Shown one piece after another: positions 24,680-37,058 of a stretch of DNA of 64,000 bases (positions are counted from its first letter, which is position 1; each line of letters starts with the position of its first letter). Under the pieces are notes generated by a model that worked only from the letters and a program-made list of their open reading frames with translations, made no database searches and was not told where the DNA came from. Source of the stretch: Toxonevra muliebris (Eukaryota > Arthropoda > Insecta > Diptera > Pallopteridae); assembly GCA_963691655.1 (NCBI GenBank), contig OY829329.1:52367279-52431278 (forward strand), read 5' to 3'. Position numbers and translations under genes: made by a program.

Positions 24680-25748
24680 TAATCACATATTACATTCGAA
24701 AAATTTTGTTTAACATGTCTTCAACAGATTTTTATTAAATCTTTTGAAAATAAAAAAAGTTAAGAAATCCAAAATTCGATCTTTGTTTTCAAAATCCAAA
24801 ATTTTTTTTTTCAAAAAATATTAAAAGAAATTTTTTTTATGAAAAGAAACCTCAGGTCTTTTTCTGTGAGAGCTTTGAGGTCCAAAAGTGGACTGAGACT
24901 TGTTTATCTATCAAAATAAGCATCGAGTAACTCGATACACACTGAGTATAAGATAATTTCTATGTCTAAATTTATATAGGTCGTTTTCATGCCGATATTT
25001 TGTGACTATCTAAACATTAAGGTCATCCATGATCACAGAATGAACATGGCAGTGAGAGAGCCAATGTTGGTATCGGGGTTTGCTCACATGAACATATTGG
25101 GATCGAACATATACAAAGCATAGACGTTAACTTCGGGTTTCACAGCGCCATCTCATGTGTTCTATGCACACTTATTTTATAATTAAAGTTTAGGTATGAA
25201 CAATTACAACAAAATAAAGTCACGTTTTATGCTTTTTGAATCAAAATTCAAGGGAAAACACATTTAGATTTTCTCCCGAAAAATCTAAAATAAGAGAGAC
25301 AAATTATTAACCCTTTGGAGCTCGTATGGTGTGAAAACGTAATCCTCGGATTAAAAGTCATATTAATGAATGCAACTTTTGACTGTTACACTTTTATTCA
25401 TTTTTCAGCATGATTGCATACTTTTAGAGGTTTTGTCGAAAAAATCCTATTCAGACCTATTTTCAAATTGAATTACTTCCTGAGAGCGTGGAACATGTTT
25501 TCACATATTTTTTAGATTTTCTTTCCCAAAATTCGTCAATTTTCAGTTTTCGTATCTTCAAAAATACTTAATTTTTATTTCTCCGAATCTTGGTTAATAG
25601 ATAACGCCAGAAAGTTTTAAATGTTTTTTATTCAACGGACTAAAAAACTAAAATCCAACGATCCAACATTTTTGTGAAAAATTTTTCGACTTTAAGCTGC
25701 TCTTGCACCCACAATTTCACTAATTATTTTTCCACCAAGTATTCCTAG
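24680..25748. other. Spacer, no gene seen
   Basis: AT-rich with several T/A runs. A small palindrome ATCGAGTAACTCGAT lies near 24922. Nothing coding is recognised. Confidence 0.4.
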
Positions 25749-25756
25749 TTTTTTTT

Positions 25757-27698
25757 TCAGGGGGTACCCCTATGAATGCAAAGCATTGCGTTGATTAAGG
25801 AATGAAGATAGATTAGTGGTAGGAGGAAAGAGGGAGAAAAAGTTGTAAACGTTTGTTTTAAATTTAGAAAGGTCATAAAGCCAGGAAAAACGGTTCCAGG
25901 GAGCTTATTCCATATACGAGCGGTAAAGCAGAGAAAAGAACTATCTCTGTAATTCGTAGTGCGTTGGGGTACCATATCCACGTGGAATGCGTGACTACCG
26001 CTTGCAGTGCGTGTTGTTCTGCTGAACACATTAACTGGTGGAATCAAATTCCGTATCTCAGCGGAACATCTACCATGAAAATACCGGTAGAACAGAGTCA
26101 CACAAGCCACGTTTCTACGGTGCTCCAAGGAGTCAATAGAGCTGGAAACCCTACTGTCTCCTATTGGCTTTATCGCCCGATGTTGAATACGGTCCAGGGA
26201 CTCTAGTTGCATTGGTGAAGCTCCTGCCCATAAGTGTGAATTATTCTCTATTTTGGGGCGGATATAGGTGGTGTAGATCAGGCGGAGATCAGTCGGAGTG
26301 AAGTTTTAGAATTTATTTTATTTATCTCTTTATATGATTCAATTCATTTTGTTTAAATTCTATTTTATCTTATACTTTAATATTTGTATGTTATTTATAT
26401 TCTTAGTTTTTATGCAAGGTAGAGAGCGCGTGTGGTTGTATCAACGATCGGCACGGAAGAGAGAAAACTCAACTTTTTTGCTTGTTCGAATGCAATTGCC
26501 ACCGATCAGTGATCGCCAAACTGTTTTTTATCGCGTTCAGCGAGTGTTGCCACAAAGTAGTTCTTATACCGCTTTAGAAAGCCGATACACTTGGCTGCTT
26601 CTTTCTACACGTCAAAAATATGATTATTCCAGCGAATGTCACATTGGATCGACATGCCCAGAACATCAAGAGTTTCTGACTCCGCAATAATCACCCCACC
26701 CATAACCAAGAGATTAACAGAGGGTTGGGGCACTCTTTTGTGAGATAACAAACAACATTGGGTTTTACGCGCATTACAACTCTGTTTGTTAGACCCCACT
26801 CAGAGATTGATTGGAGATCATTATTGAGTTAGCCATTCATAGCATGCCGTTTACTCTCAATCTCCAAAGAGTTAGGGCGTTTTGAGCAGGTGTATGAATG
26901 ACAAATAGTGCTGTCATCCACAAAGGTGTGAATGGGATCCTAGTCAATGACAGAAGGTCATTGATAAAGATAAGGAAAAGGGTTGGGGAGAGGACCGAGA
27001 ACGGCGGCTCTTCAGCACTGATGGCACGATCCCCCGAAGTAACACCATCTATCACAACACGGATAGAGCGGTCACTTAGAAAACTCGTGATCCATTGGGT
27101 GAAGTTATTGCCGACCCCATACGCAATCAGTTTTGACACCAGTGCTTTGTGCCACACTCGGTCAAACGCCTTGGAAATATCCAGAGCAACCGCTTTGCTT
27201 TCACCTAAGCCATGGACACTATGGTTCCAGTAGTCGATAAGAACCGCCATGAGATCGCCCGTTGGGCGATTACGGCGAAAACCGTTTTGGCGGCCATTAA
27301 TCAACTCATTTCTCTCTAAATATTTGACCAAGTGAAAATTAACTACACTTTCCATGACCTTGGCCAATGTGGCGGTAATTCGCAGTGTCCGTAGTCTTAC
27401 CCTTTTTAGGAATAGGTTAAACGTTTGCAACTTTCCAACAAGACGGAAATACACCTGCAGTGTTTGTATGGTTAAAAAGATTGCGTAACGGTCGCGCCAG
27501 TGTTGTCGAGCATGCCCGCGATACGTGGGCTGGAATGCCATCGGCCTCCGAAGCCTTATTAGTGTCGAGATTCGTGAGCACTCTTTTAACTACACGTGTT
27601 CGAAAATGTATCGCAGGCACAGCATAAGATACAGGTTCGATAACGGGTAGTGGCTGATTGCTATCTGGCAGAGAAGAATTCTTTGCAAAAATGTTAGC
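25757..27698 (-). pseudogene. LINE ORF2 (RT), broken
   Basis: From the amino side: KNSSLPDSNQPLPVIEPVSY and VLTNLDTNKASEADGIPAHV (RT entry motif) to a TAA at 27417-27419 that replaces a glutamine codon. Next, in another frame, come LAKVMESVVNFHLVKYLERN, GFRRNRPTGDLMAVLIDYW, LDISKAFDRVWHKALVSKL and SVLSPTLFLIFINDLL. The region of the catalytic FADD box is disrupted. Then come NARKTQCCLLSHKR and LGMSIQCDIRWNNHIFDV (26605-26799), the insertion, and finally the thumb and tail (25757-26212) with HRAIKPIGDSRVSSSIDSLE. No RNase H is present, which fits jockey or CR1-type LINEs. At least three lesions besides the insertion make it non-functional. Confidence 0.8.
26305..26554 (-). mobile_element. 250-bp insertion inside the LINE (solo LTR or SINE)
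   Basis: The LINE protein frame reads GFLKRYKNYF up to 26554 and resumes with TPTDLRLIYT at 26302. The intervening bases are therefore an insertion. AAGT occurs at both edges (26301-26304 and 26555-26558), suggesting a 4-5 bp target duplication. On the minus strand the insert begins TGTGGCAACACTCGCTGAAC and ends in an A-rich tract. A TG start and short duplication suit a solo LTR; the A-rich end suits a SINE. The sequence alone does not decide. Confidence 0.55.
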
Positions 27699-27700
27699 GT

Positions 27701-28814
27701 TGGATTATTATCTTTAAAATGACACCAAAGTTGTTGGGTTTTGACCTAAAGCATTTTTTTAATTTTGTCTACGGAATTCCCCAAATGTGTAAACTTTTGT
27801 GGCTTTTCAAAAAATGAAATAAAAAATCAAAATTGTTTTTATATTTTAGGTTAAATAAATTGTGGTTTAACACTCAATCGAATAGAAATTTTTAGCACTG
27901 AAATATTAAAAAACCATGTTTTACACTATGATATTTCAGCTTTTCCCCCTTCTACTTGCACACTATTTCAATTACTCTATTTCGCATTAAACTTAAACCA
28001 GATTTATAACAAATTTAATTTTAATTTTCTACCGCCCACCGCAAAACAACTGCTGTCAGGCACTATTAGATTTGCCACTTTTGCTATTGCTACTGGTAAT
28101 GTTGGTATTTCAGCTACTGCTGTTGCCGTATTGCAACTGATTTTCATATTTGCTGGTAGCAATTTTAAAATTAAGCGGTCACATTTGGTGTGCACCGCTT
28201 TTTGCCTTCTCCCTCCAATACATTTAAAGCCACAAAATTCGCGCTAGCTGCCGAAGCAACAGCAGCAGCACATTTTATTGGTGATATTTATTATTATTTA
28301 TTTGGCAGGAAGCTACTTTTTGGGACTACTACCATTTTGCAATGAAAGCAGTGTAGACTATTTTATACACATTATTAAAGACTGAAATTTTAGTAGCTTT
28401 TTGAGTAAAATTTTACATTCCATTCAGATTTGAACACTTTATTTAGGTTCAATGTGTAAACACCAATGTGCGAGGGTACCCGAAAATCGACAGGTGAAAC
28501 TATAAGGTATGACAATATATAACTTGAAATCTATTTAGTTCACTATTTTTGCGTAAAAATAATAAAATTCCATTTTGCATGGATATTGTAATTAAAACAA
28601 ACATGTGATTAATTTTTACTTAATTAATATTATTCACTGCCTACAGCGAAATCAAATGCAATTAAATATTATGCAAAACAAATTGTTGTTATTTTTAATT
28701 TGTTATTTTAAATTATGTATTTTAAAAATATGTAAAGTATTTACTCCTCATCTTGGAATAGAACCAGCAGGACCTGATAAAAATTTTATTACTGAATTTG
28801 CCTACTTAGTAATT
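27701..28814. other. Spacer, no gene seen
   Basis: AT-rich, with nothing coding recognised. The segment 28470-28494 resembles 36197-36221 inside the CACTG element, so part of this stretch may be an old transposon end. Confidence 0.4.
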
Positions 28815-28972
28815 GACGACCTCGGTAGTCTAGGCGGTAGTGCTCTAGACTTTCACCCGGGAGGTTGGGAAGTGTATGAGAATTACAAGAAAGTGCACAA
28901 GTACAAATCTTGGTAGGCAATGTCAAAACTATTAAGTGATAACGAATTGACACAACGCCGCACTTTGTAACG
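28815..28972 (+). mobile_element. tRNA-like SINE, copy 3
   Basis: GACGACCTCGGTAGTCTAGG, CTCTAGACTTTCACCCGG and GGAGGTTGGG align with the tRNA-like head of copy 1 (8222-8290), but the box B is lost. The body then follows copy 1: GAGAATTACAAGAAAGTGCA, ACAAGTACAAATCTTGG and the weakened CGCCGCACTTTG hairpin region. The 3' block seen in copies 1 and 2 is missing. Confidence 0.6.
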
Positions 28973-29475
28973 AAGGTGGAAACAATTCAAAAAAGTCAAA
29001 TTCGAATATTGATAAAATTTTAATGCAGTTCAATTGTAGATACTTCAATTAGATAAGTTTAAAAAGAATTTTGGAAATTACTTTTATTTTGCCATAAAAA
29101 AACGTATTGAAAGTCAAGCATTTGCAACAATTACATTTTTCTGCAGTAAATACTACTTTGGTAGGTTCACTTCTAACTCCTGTAACTTTTTTATTTTTCT
29201 TTTAAATATAATGAAATTTTTTCCCAATGTTATTTGTATTATTCTTTAAGGGCATACCCAGTTTTGATGTATATTCATTTTTCGTTTTGAAGTACCATTA
29301 CTAGAAAAATCACCATCCTAAAACACAAAAAAAAAAAAAAACCCAAAGTTTAAAGAGCTTTTAAAAAAATCGTACAAAAACGTCCTCTCTAATTTTTGTT
29401 TATTTCTTTCTTTCAACAGATATCTTCACATAATAAGAAAAAAATTTCAGCTGTATATGCTTGCATATTCAAACA
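28973..29475. other. AT-rich spacer, no gene seen
   Basis: No recognisable gene or repeat. Confidence 0.4.
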
Positions 29476-29483
29476 TAGTAATC

Positions 29484-30517
29484 AGGGCCGTAGCCAGAAA
29501 TTTTTTTCGGGGGGGAGGGGGTCTTCATTCGAAGGAAATATTCATAAATAATTTTTATCAAACTGTTTTTTAAATACAATAAATTAAATCAATGATACAT
29601 TTGATGGACCCTATAAAATTAAAATTTTTGGAAAAATTTTCCGATTTTTTTTAATCTTAACCTCAAAAAATGACCAAAAATTTACAGAATAATCAAATTA
29701 AATTTTTTTAAATAAATATTATTCAATGTCCATTCAAATGAATTTTTTTTTATCGTGAACGACATAATTTCATTGACTTCCCTCTACTGATGATGTACGC
29801 AACCTCAAAAAAATTACCAAAAATAGTATAGCCTTTTTTTTTCAAATGATCATCATTGGGAATTTGAGCCATTATCAATGATAAGGAATGAAGTTGAGAT
29901 CTTTCGTGCTGCTCTGACCAATAATGCGTTAAAAAATTAATTATATTTTAAGATTGCCTCCTAAACTGCATGGATTTTGCTAATAAGATGGAGTTTTTGC
30001 GAAAGAACTTTTCACGTTGAACACGAATCTGAGGTCAAAAACTTCCCATCACTTCACGTTTTAGGAAAAAAATGGGGTTCAAGCAAGTCTAATTTTACAA
30101 GGATCCGATAATTTTTTCTATTTTTTATTAGTTTTTAAACTTTTCAAACTGATTCAGGGCGAAACTTTAAATCAAAAACAGTTACTGACCTAGAAAACCT
30201 ATGAATGCAGGAGTGCTCAGTATCAACTTCTCTTTTTGAATCCGTAGTCAAACCTCATGTCGAAGAAAACAAATTGGATTTGACCGCATAGTGTAACTAA
30301 GATTTCGAATTTATTTTTTTTATATATGACTTTTTAGAAAAAACACCGATGGAAATAAAAAATATCGTTAAATAGATTTTATTTTGACTTTTTTTCCACC
30401 CATTGGCAATTAATCTCTAAAATTAGAATACAGTTTCCACATTTCGGGGGGAGGGAGGGGGGGGAAGGTTGGGGGGTCAGAACCCCCAAAACCCCTCCCC
30501 CCTAAATACGGCCTTGG
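29484..30517. mobile_element. 1-kb hAT-like non-autonomous element, copy 1
   Basis: TAGTAATC occurs exactly on both sides (29476-29483 and 30518-30525), an 8-bp target duplication as made by hAT transposases (the precise offset could be one base). Termini AGGGCCGTAGCC and, reversed, CCAAGGCCGTAT are inverted repeats followed by G runs. There is no open frame of note, so movement would need an enzyme from elsewhere. A second copy, clearly alignable and inverted, is at 54160-55179. Confidence 0.8.
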
Positions 30518-30525
30518 TAGTAATC

Positions 30526-32963
30526 AATTTCCTAGCGGAACCTCGAATTAAGAAGCAATTTTTTGAAAAATGTGAACACACCAAATTTAAGCGGTATCTA
30601 AGTTGTACTCCACGTATGTACTTATACATACATATATAAATATATATATATTACATAAATAAATATACTTGTATATATGCATATTAGGGCGTACCAATTT
30701 TTTTTTAAATACTCAGACAAAAGATCTATAGGTATTAGATCCTGATCGAGTATGAATAAAGTTTGGTAAACAAATTATCCTAGCCGTAAAACTCGCAGAA
30801 GTTTCAAATGTTTTATATGAAACTAACAAATAAAACAAATAAATTCATATAGAACAATAGAAACTTTTACGAATTTTACGGAGGGGGGAGGGGTAGGGGT
30901 GGGATAATGCCTAATTATTTATGTCAATTGAATGAATTACACAAAAATCATAAAAAATATAAATAATCATTGAAGCTTTAATATATGCTGTAAAATATTT
31001 TAACTATATTGGAGATGCCACGCCTACTTTTTTGGTTTAGATAATTTTTATAAATTGTTATCGTACTCCAATTTTCAAGGCATGAAATTGGGTTCTACGA
31101 CAATTTGGAGCCAAAAAAACTGGTTTAGGCGCTTCCTTTGTATGGTACGTGCCACGCTCATATTTCCAATCTTTACCATTTTCGCTTTAAGAAATGCTTA
31201 CAGTATCAGTAGCCACTGCACAAAAATTCAGCTTTATTACTTCAAAAGTTTTTGAGATATTGTAATTTTTTGATTCAGCTTATATGGGAAGTGGGCGTGT
31301 CTGCTAACCAATTTAGTTGAAATTCGCAATATTTCTTAATATTTACCTAAAAATATCTATGCAATATTTCATTGGTCCACCACAACTCCTTCTATTTTTG
31401 TCCATCGGTTGTATAGAGACGCTACACTGTGCGCCGTTCGTAAACGGCGTTAAACCCCAACTGGCCCGATTGTCAGCAGCTCGCCTGAGGAGTATAAGGT
31501 CAGCACTTGTTGTTTTTGTTTTAACAAACAGTTGCTGCGGAAAATCAATCGTTTCCGAATTAAACGACGACAAGATAACATAAAAAAGATAAAATAACAA
31601 AACTGCCGACGCAAAGATTTCATGAGAGGTCTTTCGAAACACTCCATAAGGAGCGTTAAACGGAGTGCTTTTTTCCAATGACATGCAATATTAAAAACGT
31701 AATGGTGTGTCATACGGAGAGGAAGCGCCTACAGCTGACTTGTCAGCACTCCGAAAGGCCTTTTGGAGTGCCTTTTTCCCGTTGGGACTGTAGGTTCAAT
31801 CATGTGGTATCATAAAAAAATTTGTTGTATCTATTCTTCTGTGTATTTTTTTTTTATCGTTTCTGCTGCTTTCACAACACAACAGTAACAAAGCTTATCA
31901 TCGCGGTGTTAATGAAAATTAGTAAACTTAGCTTACAAATGCTATAAAGAAGTGACAGATCAAAGATTTGAGTTTAATTAACCCTATTCATCCCACGCAG
32001 TGACTTTGAGTCACTATTGAAATTAAAATCGTTATATTTTTCAGATTTCTTCTTTTTTTTCGCGGGAAGAGCCTAATGTATTCATTTATTTACCGGTTAT
32101 CTTTATAAAAATGGAATTTTTATTTTGTTTTGTTTTTATTTATTAGTCAAAAATCATTAAATAAACAAAAAACTGCAAAAAATAAAAACCCTCACTTGGG
32201 AAATCTCTGGATCTGCTAGTGAATGTATCATTCTAAAACAACAATAATAGATAGAGGATGATTGAGAGGCATCTTGCTATGACTTGACATAAAAAGACTT
32301 AGATTCTAGCATCCACTAGGGGACTACAATATTATGCTCGAAAAAATATATGTATGATGATGCCAAGAGTGCGAATCAATGAAGCTAGTACTCAATTCTC
32401 CACCTAATGCATCTTTGACATTGCATTAAATTGCTTCCAATTTCCTTAACCAAGCTATCCAAGCTATTAGGCATTAGGATCCGCAATCGGCTGGATTTCA
32501 CAAGTATTTAAAGCTCCAATATTAAGTTTTCTGGGCTTACAACGTAGGTTATAAATTCAAAAAAAAAGATTTAAAACAAGATTTGGTGTAACAATTTTTT
32601 TTGTTCAATGAAATTGATTTGATTAATTAGTAAATTTTTGTTGTTTTTATTTAGGGGGTTGTACTTTTTATGTGTATTTTTATAATATTTTGTTTTTTAC
32701 CTTCACCTACTTAAAAAAAAGTTGGTCAGTGATTTTTTTTTGCATCATTAATATGTTATGCAATTTTGAATATTTTCAAAATAGAAGTATTTATTGTTGC
32801 CAGACTAAAGAATTTCGAAATTAGTTTTTAATATCAATTTAAAATTTCAATTTATAGTTCGTTAAAAACTAAAAACTATCATTGAAATTTCGTTTTAACC
32901 AGATTCAGTTTAAGTGAAAAATTTTTATGGAGTTAAGTAAAACTAAGTTGGTACTTTTCGAAT
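30526..32963. other. Spacer, no confident gene
   Basis: AT-rich to about 31030. The 31030-31320 part has phrases typical of Helentron-like or other non-autonomous insect elements (GGAAGTGGGCGTGTCTGCTA). The 31420-31800 part is less AT-rich and contains CGCCGTTCGTAAACGGCG, like the SINE hairpin, and two short stem-loops near 31643-31675 and 31747-31785. The minus frames here have no family motif. Confidence 0.35.
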
Positions 32964-34518
32964 TACACTGTTCTACAAATGGAAACTTTTAAAAACGAGC
33001 AGAGACGGGTCAAATGCATTTGGGGTAATAGGGGGTCGCTGAGACTAAATCCGCGGTCCGTTTTACTTTGCTGCGTCACAATTTTTTTTATTGGCATCAA
33101 AATTTTTAAAATTAAAAAAAAAAAAATAAAATTGTAGTTCATATTTTCTTTCATCAAAAAATCCATTTTTACAAAAAAAAATTTTTTCGTTTTGTTTTAT
33201 TTTTTTATTTTTTAACTTTAAAAATTTCAAAAAATTTTTTTTTTTAATTAATTTATTTTTTCGTAATATTTTTCATCCGCGTTATCATCGTTCACTTTTA
33301 TTTCGTTGTTAGCTTAACCCAGTAATGCCTAGGGGTGCCATATGACACCTTGTCGCTGAGCCGTTCCTGAGCCAGGTTCAAAAACAATTTTTTCTCAAGT
33401 TACTTTCTTGATCTATCTACTTTGGTTCCCGCTCGTCCTTAATGGGTTAAAGCAAAGATGTCCAAACGTACGCCAAATCAATTCTCAGGCGACGATATAT
33501 ATGTAAGAATGCGATTGGCGTACTTGAATAAGATGTTCAGTACGTAGTTAGAGAAAGAAACCAACAACAACAGCATAAATTGTACCGTTTTTTAAATGTT
33601 TAAAATCCACTGCGTTTGCAAACTACGTCTCCACAACCATGCCTTCGTTTTCGCTAAAAAATGCCGTTGTAACGTTGAAAGGCAGAGTATAAAAGTTTGA
33701 CTTTAATTTAATGTGTTCTTGAACAATTAAATCCTAAAAATTAATTTAGATTTTGTTGTTAAATTTCGAAGCAAGCTTGGAGTAGGCTGTCACTGGTTTT
33801 ATTTTTGTACAAACTATTTGTTTCCGATAAGTGTTTTGAAAATCCAGCAAATGTTTTGGAATCCAGCGTGTATGAACCTCAAATAAAACATCTTCGACAA
33901 ATTATGAATAATATCTAAAATTGAAAAATAAATCTTTCTCTCGCCAAAAACTATGTTCGTAGGCGCTTACTTACGTACAATGTGGTCAAAAATGAATACG
34001 TGAACGTGTCAAAAAGGAAACAATAATATATAAATTTATTTGTAGGTATAAACAAAGAAATTATTAGGATTTAATTGTTCAAGAACACAAAGTAGATCAT
34101 GAAAGTAACTTGAGAAAAAAAAACAGTTTTTGAACCTGGCTCAGGAACGGCTAATCGACAAGGTGCCTTATGGCACCGCTAGCCATTACTGGGTTAAGCT
34201 AACAACGAGATAAAAGTGAACGATGATAACGAAGATGAAAAAAATTACGAAAAAATAAATTAATTAAGAAAAAAAATTTAAAAAATATTTTTAAAGTTAA
34301 AAAATAACAAAAATCGAAAAATTTTTTTTGTAAAAATTGATGTTTTGATGAAAAAAAGTATGAACTGTATTTTTGATTTTTTTTTTTCAATTTTAAAAAT
34401 TTTGATGTCAATTAAAAAAATTGTAAGCAAAACGGACCACGAATTCGGACTCAGCGACCCCCCATTACCCTAAGGACACTTGTCCCGTCTCTGCTCATTT
34501 TTGGCTGTTGAACAGTGT
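32964..34518. mobile_element. Foldback element, arms of about 450 bp
   Basis: Left arm 32964-33425 and right arm 34095-34518 are inverted copies, clearly alignable over their whole length. Shared landmarks are GAGCAGAGACGGG at the outer ends, TCGCTGAG, TTAACCCAGTAATG and TTCCTGAGCCAGGTTCAAAA. The inverted match resumes at 33712-33737 and 34060-34085 (GTGTTCTTGAACAATTAAAT), so the left arm carries about 285 bp of extra sequence (about 33426-33711). There is no transposase. The frames at 32963-33166 and 34199-34411 come from the two arms. Confidence 0.75.
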
Positions 34519-36162
34519 TAGTTTGCTATAACCGGAAGTTCAATTAAAGGGGGGTATGTTATAAGCATAACGCACTGTATTTCCTAAAAAAAAAATCATT
34601 TAACTCTCAGCAACTACAAAGAAGGTGGAGCTTAAGTGATAGCAAAACTTCTTTAAGTTTTGGTTTGAGGCATAATGCATAAAATGTTGCTCATATATTG
34701 CGCTACATCGTAGAAATTCACTTGAAAATGTTCAATTTCATCATTGAGCAGCATTTGATTATCATTTATGCAAAAGTTTAGCAATTCTTGCCATGATTTT
34801 TGTACAAGTGCTTTAGAAACTCTTGAGAGTTTTTGCTAATATTTTTCTTAACAATTGCCGGAATTTTATTATTTTATTTTTACCAACATTGTAAAAACTT
34901 TAAACAACTTTATCTTGTATAAATGTTTTAGTTTTTGTGGTGATGATGAAATAAATTTAACAAGGATTTATGTTAAAAAGTTTAAAACATTGAAATTTCA
35001 TATAAAATATTTGCCAAAGGTAGAAAAGTTGAAAGTTTTCTGGTGGTAGAAAAAAGAAAAACGGAGATGCAAAGAGAAATTTTCGAAACAAAATATTTAT
35101 GAAAGAGAAATGATGATGGCAGAAACTATTTTTAAATCCACATATGTGTGCAGAAATTTAATATTCTCTTTGCTTTTTTATTTATGCAAATTTTTTTAAA
35201 CAAATAAAAAATATTTGTTTGAAGTTTAAGCTTTAAAATCGAAAGCAAAAAAAAAAAAACAGTAACTGCATACCAGAAAAAAAATAAAACTAAAAGAAAG
35301 AAACTTAAAAGCACAATTGTGTTGCATAATGAAAGTACAAAAGCACAAGGAAAAAATAGTAAACAACAACGGAAACGGAAGTAAATATCAAAAAATACGA
35401 GAAAAGAAGCGCGACGCTAGACAAGCGCGTGAGCGCACAAAAACACTCGCTGCGTACACACATATACACACACACCAGCGCACATATAATTCCGCCGAGT
35501 GCGCACTTAACTCCTTTTGAGTTTTTGCAAGCTTATTTTTTTCTGTGTTTTTTTTTTCAGCTCCTTGTTTGTTATGCTGTCACATTTACTAATGACAAAG
35601 TCAAACAAAAGCGGATTTCAAGTATGCAACGATGCGGTGCACTGCGGTATGGTGAGGTGGCATGATAGTACAATGAAAAGTTGAGGAAATGAGTGAAGTG
35701 GGTGGTATGGCTAAGTGGGTGGAACAGTGCCAAAGAAGTGCAGTAGCAGTAGTAGTAGTAAGTAAGTGTTAAAAACTAGAGGGTGTAGCAGTCTTAACAT
35801 TAGTATTGTTGTTGTTGTTCTAGCAGGACGAGCGTGGCGAGCTATTGTATAACGCTTAAAACCAAAAACTGAACTGAAAACTAAGTATGTAGTACAGGAA
35901 ATAATGAAAAAAAGAATGAATGACTGAGTGAGTGAGTGAATGAGTGAATGAGTGAGACTGTGTGTGTGAGTTTGTGACAGAAAACACACGCGATGCCAAC
36001 AAATTGCAACAATACTCATACTCGTTACATACTTGCAAAATAACAACAACAACGATAATAGCAACAACAAACAAGAGCAACAAAAGCAGCAAGTGTCGAA
36101 ATCACGTTAATTGCTTACAACAACAAAATATATGTATTTATACATAATTGTAGCTGCTGCAC
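34519..36162. other. Spacer with microsatellites, no confident gene
   Basis: Includes GAGT-type repeats near 35921-35955, CAA triplets near 36043-36090 and a less AT-rich part at 35395-35510. This mix is common around developmental genes in flies, but no exon can be supported. Confidence 0.4.
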
Positions 36163-36164
36163 TA

Positions 36165-37056
36165 CACTGTAAAAAATTAATTAAATTAATTGGTACGCGA
36201 GAGTACCAGAAAATCAACAGGCAAGAATGAAGTTGTGAAAGTGTAAGGGATGATGTAAAAGCTAACTTAATATGTATTTGCTACAATTTTTTCCCCATAA
36301 GCCCAACATAATTTTTTCAAATCCGCACTTTGGGAAATTTATCCGCCAGTAAGAACAAATATAATTTAATTTTTAATTAATTAAATTAAGTTTAATTTCA
36401 ATATCTCTACTCAGTGAAGATATTTGGAATCAAATTCGTAATTCTGGGTTATGATTTCAAATATTAGTAGCTTATATAGGATATTGAAAGATTAAGAACT
36501 ATTACTAAGATCACTGATGAGGAATTGTGGCGGATTCCGAAACGGCCGTCTGATTTGCCCTTCTCTATATACATTGTTGTTGTGATGACTACATTTGTTC
36601 ATTAACCTGTTTATATATAACTTCAAATAACGAAATTGACATGAACTTAAGTCATGACTTTGAAAATTAACCTCTAGGTTTAATTTTCATAGTCTCCTAA
36701 AAACTATCAAATATAATTTATATCAATATTTTGTAGCTGAAACCCCAAGATTTTTGCCGGATCCCCACTCTGTATTAGCTTTGTCTCAAGAAAAGCCAAT
36801 AACACAGAAATATGTACAAAATCCAGATTTGAATTAGCTTTGTCTCAAGGAAGAGCAATTGCTTTACAGCGGTAATACCGATTCCTATGCTCATGAGCGA
36901 AAAACTTTTAAGCTTATTAATTAAATTCGAAGCTTTAATCTGAAAAGATGTAATCAGAATTATTCTTTTACAGAGTATAGTTACTAGAGAAAGTTATCTA
37001 GGAATGAAATTTTTTCTCAAAAAATAAAAACTTTTAATAAATTTTATTTTACAGTG
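36165..37056. mobile_element. CACTG-ended element with TA duplications
   Basis: The left end CACTGTAAAA and the right end TTTTACAGTG are perfect 10-bp inverted repeats, flanked by TA on both sides (36163-36164 and 37057-37058). Inside are AT-rich sequence and a partial direct repeat (TTAGCTTTGTCTCAAG near 36776 and 36836). There is no coding frame. It is probably a non-autonomous DNA transposon; the short ends leave room for coincidence. Confidence 0.5.
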
Positions 37057-37058
37057 TA

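Larger units (their letters stand above)
25749..27700 (-). mobile_element. Truncated LINE (jockey/CR1-like, no RNase H)
   Basis: A minus-strand LINE fragment runs from the RT fingers to the end of ORF2, then a 9-base A tail (25749-25757). The 5' portion with endonuclease is gone. The coding part is broken by stops and frameshifts and by a 250-bp insertion at about 26305-26554. Confidence 0.8.

Noticed and set aside
26898..27233. Plus-strand 111-residue ORF
   Set aside because: Antisense to LINE RT motifs on the minus strand.
35317..35520. Basic 67-residue ORF as a host gene
   Set aside because: Low-complexity composition with a CA-repeat tail, no domain, no conserved context.
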